From Phlebopus portentosus (lineage: Eukaryota; Basidiomycota; Agaricomycetes; Boletales; Boletinellaceae), in the NCBI GenBank assembly GCA_037892935.1, contig JAYXKI010000017.1, positions 124,001 through 188,000 on the forward strand: a stretch of DNA of 64,000 nt, in the 5' to 3' direction. Below, in pieces: positions 55,606 to 64,000 of this stretch. The notes under the pieces were generated by a model that saw only the letters and a list, made by a program, of their open reading frames with translations, did no database searches and was not told where the DNA came from. Position numbers and translations under genes: made by a program. Within the stretch, counting starts at the first letter, position 1; every line of letters starts with the position of its first letter.

Positions 55606-57601
55606 TTGCTATCTGCAATGGCTGCAGCGGTGGTTGCGTCTTTCCTCGTCGTGCTTTCGTCCTCTGGCACACGTCGCATGTGCGCACATATTCTTCGACC
55701 CATTCCCTCATCTTTGGCCACCAAACTCTTCTTTCCAGTTTGTCTATAGTTTTCTGTAACCCCGGGTGTCCTGACGCCGGTGCGTCATGGCACTGTCATA
55801 CAATTTCCTTTTTAACTTCTTCATCTGGTGGGATAACCAATTTATCATCTTTCCACCAATATCCTTCTTCGAATGTTCCAATTGCTGGCTCTTTGGATCG
55901 TTCATAGGCGTCTCGAATCTTCTCTCCCAGTTCTGGACCCCCTGTAAGCTCAAATACCCATACTGTGCACATGGGCAGGTCCGATGTTCTGAACAATTGC
56001 GGAGGAAGTAGGACTTGTTCTGGCTGGTCCTCTTGGCCCTGCTCGTAGTCTGGCCTTCTTGATAATGCGTCCACTCGTGAATTCTTGGTTCCAGGTCAAT
56101 ACTCAATTCGAAATCAAAATCTGCTGATAAATGTCACCCATCTTGCTTGGCGACCACTTAGCTTCCTAGCTCCCATGAAATATTGAAGGTTAGCTTGATC
56201 GCTAACCACTCGAATCTCATGTTTAGCTCCTTCCAAGTGGTGCCTCCAGTTGCTCAAGGCCTTGACAATCGCTAGTAATTCTTTGTCTATTACTGGATAG
56301 TTATTCTCAGCATCTCGATAGGTGTTCGACCAATATCCAATGGGGTGCAAAATTTCATCGTCCCTGAGCTGCGAGAGCACGGCTCCCATCGCAAAGTTTG
56401 ACGCGTCAGTTTCCAGTACAAATTGCTTCTCGTGATCTGGTCGTACTAGCATTGGTGCAGTGGTAAAAGCTTCCTTGAGTTTCCTAAAGCTCTCCTGTTG
56501 TCGTTCTTCCCAGGTAAATGTCTTCTTGCCAGACATAAGTTCCGTTAATGGCCTAGCGATTTTGGTGAAGCCTTCGATAAATTTTTGGTAAAAGTTTGCG
56601 AAACCGATAAACTTTTGAATGTCTCGCTTGCTCGATAAATCTGGCCATTCTTGAACTGCTTTTACCTTATAGGGATCCATCTGCATGCCCGACTGGTTAA
56701 CCACAAATCCTAAATAGTCGAGTTCCTTCTTTCCGAAGTAGCACTTTTCTGGTTTGCAGAAGAAGTCTGCTTCTCTTAACCTGCACAATACCTCTGCTAG
56801 CAGGTCCCAATGTTCCTGTTCCGTTTCCGCATAGACTATAATGTCATCCAGATAAATGAGTATGCCCTGCCCAATCATGTCCTGAAAGAGCTCGTTCATT
56901 GCACGTTGGAATACCGCAGGCACATTCATTAATCCAAACTGCATCACCATCGGCTGGTATACTCCCATGTGAGTCCTGAAGGTGGCATACTTCTCATGCC
57001 CAGGGTGTATTCGAATGTTATTGTACCCACTTCGCAAATCCAGCGTAGAGAACCATTTGGCATGTGCAAGATCATCCGGGAGCATATGTAATAGAGGCAT
57101 TGGCTGATGGTCTGGAATGACCACCGCATTTAGTCCTCTATAGTCGATAACAATTCTATACTCTGGCTTGCCATCCTTCCCTATTGTCTTCTTGGCTATG
57201 ACAAATACTGGTGCACAAGTGTTCACTTTTTCCTCAGCTGGTACTTGATTTCCTACAACCCGAATCCATCCCTTCTTCAGATCCTCATGAATCCATTCCT
57301 CTACCGCTCGCTTTTCAGCAGGAGCAAGTGGATATACCGGTCCAGGTTTTGGGAGCTCTGCTCCTGGTAGGAGCTCAATCTTCATGTCCCATTGTCCCGA
57401 CTTAGGCAGCCGTTTAGCAGCGTCCTTGTCAAACCTATCCCTGAACTCCCATATTTGTTTTGGAAGAATTTCTTCGAGAGATTTGTCGCCAGCAGAGTCT
57501 GCCATCCTTTCATTGAGTGCTTTCTCCTGCACATATTTTTGAGCTATGCTGTTATACTTGAGAAGGCGTTCTCTCTGCGATGCTACTTGTCAATGCTCTA
57601 G
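55606..57601 (-). pseudogene. Element B RT, RNase H and integrase N-terminus
   Basis: The open part 57532-56114 has RT motifs PEYRIVIDYRGLNAVVIPD, STLDLRSGYNNIRI, QFGLMNVPAVFQ and YLDD (56854-56843). RNase H follows: FVLETDASNFAMGAVLSQ, NYPVIDKELLAIVKAL, LSGRQARW. After stops at 56114 and nearby comes DALSRRPD, then the integrase zinc finger, VRTCDVCQRTKARRGKTQPP. The frame is then cut by A2 at 55605 and goes on at 43544. It matches the standard Ty3/gypsy pol order. Confidence 0.92.
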
Positions 57602-58954
57602 GCGGCGGATCCAGTGAGGAGGCTTGGGTGGCCTTCCTCTTCGAGAGGCATCCTCCGCTTCCTCCGAGGTAGTGGGCTTGTGTGATCTTAGGATACCCTT
57701 GAACTCTGTCTCAGATCCAGCTCTTCTCTCTAGCACTTTTCCTTCCACTTTGGGCGGCTGCATGACCGAGTCAACAGGCATGCACCATCGGCACCCCTTC
57801 TGCCCCTGCGAGAGCCCCTGCTCCATCGCGGCATAATTTGAAATGAACCTGTTACCTTTACCATTTGTTTTCCCTGTCGGAGCAGGGCCCTGCATTTGGT
57901 CCTTAAACCGTGGTCTTCGTGGGCGCACTTGAGCTCCCGAAGCTAGCCTACTTGATGATTGCGGTGTACTAGCTTCGGCCCTGTGCCAATTGAGTGGGAC
58001 TACCCTCCCTTTGGGGTGGACCACTTTCCTAGACACTAGCCTACCCTTGAATAGCGTCTCATGTCTAGTCACTCCTCGGTCTCTCGTAGGAGGAGATCTC
58101 ACTAGGTGGCCGAACCTAGTACGCTTTGTAGCCTTAGTTCTACAGCACTCCCGACCGGAAGTACTCCTGCTTGTACCTCTGCTTCATGTGGTGAAGCTTA
58201 CCGACTGCTTCTGCACTGCCAGGGTTGAGTCATTTTGGCCCTCGTGCATGGATGGAGGAGTCCACTCCACCCTTATACTCCTTATGACAGGGTTCGAATC
58301 TGTACCACTTCCTCCACTCTTCTGTTGTTGTACCCTGAGTGGATCTGCTGCATAGTGCCCCAGTTTTCCTCCTTTTGGCGGCACACTAGGTCTCTTCCTC
58401 CTAGATGTGTTAGATCCCTCAGCATTGATCATCATTTGCGCATGTATCTCTTCTCGCACTCTTGCCTGTGCTTCCGAAGTCATTGGCGATGCTGCCATTC
58501 CAATATTTTCTTGTATCGCCAATACTTGAAGCCGTGCTGTATACATGCCGCCATATTTGTTGAAGAGTTTCTCGTGTTCTGTGCCCCTGTCCATGTCTCT
58601 GACCATAGTACGGTATACCGTGTCGTCCGCTTCCTCGAGACTGTCGAAGTCGTGCCATACCTGTTCATCCTTCGTGATTTGGCACTTGTCCCCAAACCAG
58701 AAGAATCTCCAACTCCCTTCTTGTTTGATGAAGGAGAGCTCAGGTGGCTTGTGCATGACTTCGTTGAATGTGACCAGTGGTGCTGTCGATTCCTTTTCTT
58801 TTCCTTTGTCTGGTGGTACGATCGTAGGTTCTTCTTCTTCCTTCTCGGTTTCTTGTCCTGTTTCGATGTTGCTGTGGTAATAGACCCTAGTTTCCCAAGC
58901 TTCTTCCTTTTCATCATCTGCATCCCACTCAGGTGGTATGTAGTCTGGAATTCT
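57602..58954 (-). pseudogene. Element B spacer between protease and RT, unknown coding content
   Basis: Two open pieces in the sense direction, 58756-58184 and 58102-57590. The first has WRFFWFGDKCQITKDEQVWHD and a helical stretch; the second is basic and proline rich (APTGKTNGKGNRF). I do not recognise either. Many gypsy elements have a much shorter protease-RT link. Confidence 0.5.
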
Positions 58955-59400
58955 TCACCATCTTCTGCATTTCCGGAGCTTCCTCGGGGCTAGGATTAGC
59001 TGTATGGAACGCAATCGCGCCGTTCCATTAAAAGCAATTTCCTTCCCGCCTTTGCAAAGAATCCCCTTTGTCCAGTCGATAGTTGGCCTATGCTGTTCAA
59101 GCCAATCATTTCCTATGAGAAACTTGTCTTCGTGTGTATCCACCACTGCGATGTCCATTAAACCTCTTGTAATCCCTGTATCCACTATTGCTCTGACATT
59201 CCGAGTCCATCTACCATGATTAATCGATCCATCGGCATTCCGGATGGTATAATTACCTTCTGCAGGCACTGTTCTCAGCCCTAGGCTCTGTACAACCGTG
59301 GGGCTAATAGTAGTGATCGCAGATCCGGAGTCAATCATAGCCAAGAGATTAACCTTTTTCTGTCCCTGAATGACGTCAATGGGTATAGTAGGATGGTTGG
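58955..59400 (-). CDS. Element B aspartic protease domain
   Basis: Frame with LLAMIDSGSAITTISPTVVQSLGL (DSG active site), VVDTHEDKFLIGNDWLEQHRP (flap and second loop) and DWTKGILC. This is a typical retropepsin part of a Ty3/gypsy polyprotein, though its junctions with gag and RT are broken. Confidence 0.82.
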
Positions 59401-59640
59401 AGTTTAGTCTAGCAATAGTTCATCAGCGCTTTATCTCTTGTGTGTCCTTCGAGCCCTCACCAGTGTCCGATGTCGACTGGCGGCCCTTCAAAAATCCTCC
59501 TCGGAATCTTCCTCGAGGGCATACGAAGCCCGTTCTTTACGCCTTGGTAACTTCGTTCTCTTGTCCAGTAGTTCTTCCATCTCAGAATCGCTGCTAATCC
59601 CAACTTCCTGGCATTTTAAGAAGCAGCCAGTCTTGCCAGA

Positions 59641-60513
59641 TCATCTCTTCTGCACCCGTCTCTTGTAGTTGGTTCGGTGTCCACGGCTTCCCTGTTGTTC
59701 TCGCCCTACATTGTTGCAGTCCCATGCGAAGTGACCTGTCTTGCCGCATACCCAACATGCCCCGGAATTTTCACCTTGGGACACCCTAGTAAAGCGCCTA
59801 GACATACTGATGTCCATAGGCTCACCCAAAAACTCGGCTGGGCGACGAGCTTCTGGGGGCACTGGCATGTACGATACCGCTTGCCCATCTTTAAACATGG
59901 GGGTGTACTTCCTGTTACTGCCAATCACTTTGGCAGCTATTAGACTGGCCTCCAGATTGCTAGCATTCTCTTGCCATTGGGTCAGGTCCCAAGTAGGGTG
60001 GTCTGTATTTATAAGCAGGGCCTTTAGGATAGCCTGATTGAGTCCTCTCTTGTATTCGTAAATCAGTGCTTGATGATCATAGTGATCTGGTAACCTCATC
60101 CTAATGTCATTGAAGGCCCTGTTATACTGCTTCACCTGCACCCATTTCTGATAAATCGTCCTAATATTTCACTCGGCTTCTTCTTGAAGTCCAAAAATGC
60201 CATTATGGTTGAGTGCTAATTTATTTCATAGGTCGTCCTCATCGTCCCATCCACCTTTCTTGTCGATAACAAGCTTATTATCTGCATCACGCTTGTAGGT
60301 GGAGACTAATTGATTCCTATTCACGGCCCATTTGCCATTAACCCAAGTCTGAGCTTGTCCTCGCAGACATTCCAAAATGATCTTGACCCTCTTTTGTTGG
60401 TCGCTCAGATGTTTTTCATTCAACCGGCTGATCATTTGGTTCTGGAAGTTCTCAAGTGACTCGTAAGGGTTCCCCTTAAACAAGGGATACTTCATGATAT
60501 CTTTGTTTGACAT
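59641..60513 (-). pseudogene. Element B gag
   Basis: Starts with ATG at 60513: MSNKDIMKYPLFKGNPYESLENFQNQ, a retrotransposon gag domain with LECLRGQAQTWVNGKW. Two in-frame TGA codons (60226 and about 60170) look like TGG-to-TGA changes. The frame then goes on to YNRAFNDIRMRLPDHYDH and a CCHC knuckle CWVCGKTGHFAWDC near 59730, ending at 59641. Confidence 0.85.
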
Positions 60514-60710
60514 ATTGACCTAGACGAATTCAACCAACATTTTTATGAGTATCACTCTCATTCAGCACATTACAATAATACATGGTTTAGTAGCTAAGTT
60601 ATCCAGTGAGTACCACCTCCGCTTTCCAACTAGCCACCTTACCCTTCCTCCCCGGTCAGTTCTTGGGCATCTTCCTTCCTCCTGGCAAGCTCCCAGCTCT
60701 AAACCAGGGC

Positions 60711-63010
60711 CTATCTCCTTTCTTCCCAAGCTTCGTATTGTTCCTCGCCGCTTTCGTATTTCTCACTTTCCTCTTCCGTCTCCCAGTCATCGTTTGCATT
60801 GAAGTACTCTTGATCCTTGCTGGTTGGCTCTTCTACATTGTTACCCCGCATCCATACTACCATCGTCATGTTTGCTACCCCCTGCCTTGGTAGTCCCTCT
60901 CGTATGTCGAGAAACTCTGATGGTATAGGGCAGCTATTAGGACGTATGATAGGATCATAATCATAATTAGAGTCTGGGGAGTACTCACTTGCCACCTGGA
61001 GCCTTTCTTCTCTCTCCTCAAGCTCACAAGCGCTTGGAGTAGGCGATCCTGGCGGTGAGTCCTGGTGTGGGTACTGGAGGTGGTTTCTTTCGATGTAGTG
61101 ACCGTTCCATCCCAGCCGTTGGATCCCTCCCTCGACGAGTTCTCCTTGCTCGTTCCACATGAGCTCCCAGATTCCTGTGCCGTACCCCGTCTCTCTTGTA
61201 TTATCTGCCTCCCATGCTTCCCCAGCATCTGGAGGTGGTCCCCATCTGTCATTGGATGGCCAGGGTTGTGGCGACTCAGGAATTACTTCCCTCAGCAGTT
61301 CTTCCGCTTGCTGGTCCAGGCTTCCGGGTTGGGTGTCTGTGGAGACGTAGTCCAGGAGGTCTTCTTTGACTTCGACGCTTCCTTCCACTTCCTGTTCTTC
61401 TTGGGCGAGCGCAGCAGGCGCTACCAGCCCTTCTTCAACTACCTCAGCGGCATAGCCTCTTGTGGCTTCCACTGCTTGCTGTCGCAGCTGCGACGACAGT
61501 TGTCCTGTGCAAGTGTCCATTCCATCTAGTTCCCTGCTCTGGCGAATGATCTCGACTACCTGATCCACAAAACGTTCCTCTGGGGTGCCTACCAGGTTCG
61601 TTTGAGGGAGCAGGCCGGGCATCTGGTCATTGTTGGAGTCTGAGCTCACGCTCGCGAAGCGATTAGCCAGACTTAGGCCTCTACCTTGCAGCGGGGAGTC
61701 AGGGCTCAACCTTGCCCCTCCTCACCTAGCTCACTGAGTCAGGTAGGATTGATGAAGCCTAATCGTTTGTTGCACCCGACGAATGCCTTCCGTGATCGAG
61801 TACTGGGCTGCGAGTTCTTCTTCTGCATTGCTGATTCGGGCTCTAATAGCTTCTACCTGTTCGACTAGATGGCTAGCCTGCATGTGCAGTTGCAGGAAAT
61901 CTGTGCCCGTCAGCCGAACGATCTCCTGCTGGGAGTTGACCACCTGTTGAGCAAGGGCTGATTGACTGCCCTGGATGGCCATGGTTACCGCTCTCAGGAT
62001 ATGAGCCTGAAGAAGACCGAATGCATAGTTGAGATGCACGTCCCATAGTTCGCCTTCTCGCCTGGCGTCTGCATTGACTGCCTCTGCGACCTGATCCCCG
62101 ACGTGTCTCTGAATGTGAGCCAGAAATTCCCCCAGTGTCTGTCCTTCTACAGTAAGGTTCTCAGAGTACTGAGAGCCCATGTTGTAGAGTCGAGCGACAG
62201 TAGCTATGAGAGTTTGGAGGGACTGATCAACGCTTGTAAGTCGGTTATCGAGATCGATGACGGCGTGTCGCAGGGCGGAGACAACTTCGTTGGGTTGCCC
62301 GTTAGCACTGACCATTCTGTCCAGGCATCCGTGTAGACTGTCGAGTCGTTCTCCAATGTGTGCCAGAGCGGATTCCATATGTTCTCCAGGTCCGGGTTGA
62401 GGAACTGCCAGTCGTTGAGTCTGGAGTAGAAATCTCCGACCGGCACAATGGAATGGGGAACTTCCTTCGTTGTCTTGCCGTTCCACCCACGTCTGTAACG
62501 TTCCAAAGCCTCAAAGAAGGCTGATTCGACCTCGGAGTTGTTGAGCAACGATGAATACCAGGGAAGAAAACCAGATGACGCAGAGTGTAAGCCAGAGACC
62601 AGACCAACCAACTTGCCACAGTTCTATCAGTGACATAGTTGTTTCGCTAGCATGTAGTTGCCTTGATAGACTTGTAGGAGGACTTGGTGGAGGAAATCAG
62701 AATGTTCAAGTAGGGTGTATTTGAATGCTTTATATTCTTGACACAGAGCGAGTAGTTCTTCTTCAACCGGTGTCGGACCTCTGAGTGCCTCCCAGTTGAA
62801 ACTGTGTCCATTCAATAGGTTGTCCACGTGTACCAGCAAGAACTTCCTTCCAACTCTTTCATGTCTTTCGGTGGTGATTCGAAGCTCCAGGGCGGATAGT
62901 ATAACCGACCGGTAGGGTTCTAAGATAGGGGTGTTTGAGTGCTTCTTACCTCGATAGAAGCTTTTCGTGCGAAATGCCGAATTGACTTCTTCTTCGAATG
63001 TACGGAGCAC
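60711..63010 (-). pseudogene. Element B ORF block upstream of gag
   Basis: Sense-strand frames fill 2.3 kb between the 5' LTR and gag: 63010-62627, 62611-62204, 62486-61731 and 61709-60711. The part 62486-61731 is helical and likely coiled coil (HIGERLDSLHGCLDRMV, QAHILRAVTMAIQGSQSALAQQ). The part 61709-60711 is acidic and disordered (ends WETEEESEKYESGEEQYEAWEE). None starts with ATG and the frames are separated by stops, so introns or decay must be assumed. I recognise no domain. Confidence 0.5.
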
Positions 63011-63201
63011 TCTAACAAAACTCCGATGGAGTGTGTAAGCCTGCTTTAGCCATCGATGATACGCTTATCAGTGATCAGCTGACTGTATTAACAGGCATAG
63101 AAGAAACCCTCCCAGGGCAGAGCAATACTTACTGATCAATAGTGGGTATTGCACTATGAAACAGCAAGATTGATTATCCCGGGATTGGAGCAAAATTATA
63201 A

Positions 63202-64000
63202 TGTTAGGACCGGCGTTTTCAGACGAGGTGGTCAGTCCGAGCGTACCGGAACAAGTCCCTGCTTCCTCCTTCTGACAATGAATGATTGGAGAGTAGAGTA
63301 GCAAAGGTTAGATGTACTACTTAAGAAGCGAGCTATAGGCTCAAGCTTAACTTAGTAGTAGAGCAGAGGTTCAATCAAAGGGGTACAGTTATGATTGAAG
63401 GTACAAACTAATTGTGCTGAGGGACAACACCCCGCTCAGCTGGTGCCTTAAATAAAGTTTCTACTAAATACTACCAACTACCAACTACTACCGACCATGC
63501 CTTGCCATTAGTTGGGACAATATGTTTCAGCTGGTGTCACCACCACTTTCTTGAGTCGGTGGTACCACTGACAACTCTGGTGGTGCTGCTGAAACTCCTG
63601 GTAGCACCACCAACTACTTCCTTTCCTATTAGGCAGGCCTTAATCTACCTCCATTCCGAAGAAGCTTTCCTCAGGCTTCTATCGATCTCTGTTCCTATCA
63701 CATGTTAATCCTTAGTGCTAATCCTCCCACGAGAGACTTCTTCCATGTGCCGCGATCTTGCTTTGCCGACGCTCCGTTACTCCGGCCGAGCTTCTGCCGT
63801 TAGTCTTCCATCATGGGGCTGACCATTATCTCGGGATTTGAAATCGGCAACCCCTCCTGATCATCGGAGACTAACCTTGGCGGCTGTGTAAATCTGGCAG
63901 ATACCCTTCTGTGCCTTGCCGCTATATCGATGTCAGAGAATTGTAGTCTGGTACCCGATGTTAACCTGAATCTTCTTCCCAGGTGATTCATCTCACGCCA
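63202..64000 (-). repeat. Element B 5' LTR, partial
   Basis: Begins TGTTAGGACCGGCGTTTTCAGAC on the plus strand and matches 40136-40934 with mostly C/T and G/A differences. It runs off the window. The sequence next to it (63201 downward) has no TGG-type primer site. Confidence 0.93.

Larger units (their letters stand above)
40136..64000 (-). mobile_element. Element B: chromodomain Ty3/gypsy element, interrupted by A2, 5' LTR off the window
   Basis: Minus-strand element inserted in gag of A1. Order in its sense direction: 5' LTR (>64000-63202), a long ORF block (63010-60711), gag (60513-59641), protease (about 59400-58955), spacer (58954-57602), RT/RNase H/integrase N-terminus (57601-55606), then element A2, then integrase C-terminus with chromodomain (43544-42141), polypurine tract and 3' LTR (41732-40136). 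Without A2 it would be over 11.8 kb inside the window. In-frame TGA codons break gag and pol, so it is dead. Confidence 0.93.

Noticed and set aside
57990..58993. Plus-strand frames opposite the B spacer, rich in Phe and Ser
   Set aside because: Composition looks like the reverse of Lys/Glu-rich coding sequence; no known domain.

Overview
The window looks like a piece of an Agaricomycete (Basidiomycota) genome. Host genes are intron-rich, with short 50-70 nt introns. They encode ordinary eukaryotic housekeeping proteins, and they sit next to a thick block of Ty3/gypsy LTR retrotransposons. I saw no tRNA, rRNA or CRISPR feature.

Left third (1-26 kb): a compact gene island. A CSC1/RSN1-type (DUF221) membrane channel gene runs leftward off the window edge. 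An intact 10,027-bp Ty3/gypsy element (called D here, 3380-13406) sits in its 5' region, flanked by a perfect GAGCG target duplication and with LTRs identical by eye. Then come a Ubc4/5-like E2 enzyme, the ribosome-biogenesis protein Utp22/Nrap, a small secreted two-LysM protein, a C6orf136/DUF2358-like protein (minus), the GINS subunit Psf1 (minus), the NEDD8-E1 regulatory subunit Ula1/NAE1 (plus, divergent from Psf1), a small basidiomycete orphan, and a decayed TPR relic. Exon structures were worked out by hand from GT-AG signals and frame closure. Exon sums are multiples of three for every multi-exon gene that lies wholly inside the window.

Middle and right (26-64 kb): nested retrotransposons, all with sense on the minus strand. 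An old, decayed element of family A (A1, 30962-40135) is interrupted by element B (40136 to beyond 64000, a chromodomain Ty3/gypsy element with LTRs of about 1.6 kb). B's integrase gene is interrupted by a younger family-A copy (A2, 43545-55605, two 1628-bp LTRs). The order is therefore A1, then B, then A2. Nearly all differences between the A2 LTRs are CpG transitions, and most in-frame stops in A and B can be explained by the same change.

Most interesting observation: both family-A copies carry, between the end of integrase and the 3' LTR, a large gene on the strand opposite to gag-pol. Its C-terminal half has a perfect Zn(II)2Cys6 spacing (C-X2-C-X6-C-X7-C-X2-C-X6-C) with all six cysteines kept even in the decayed copy. 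The N-terminal part is followed by polyglutamine and acidic tracts. About 90 bp upstream of its first ATG lies a perfect 8-bp-arm palindrome holding an everted CCG-N4-CGG, the kind of site such zinc clusters bind. The A LTRs are also rich in CGAAAC/CGGAAC hexamers. This suggests a retrotransposon carrying its own antisense transcription-factor gene. Gag-protease and RT-integrase of A are joined by a conserved G GGT TTT -1 slippery heptamer.
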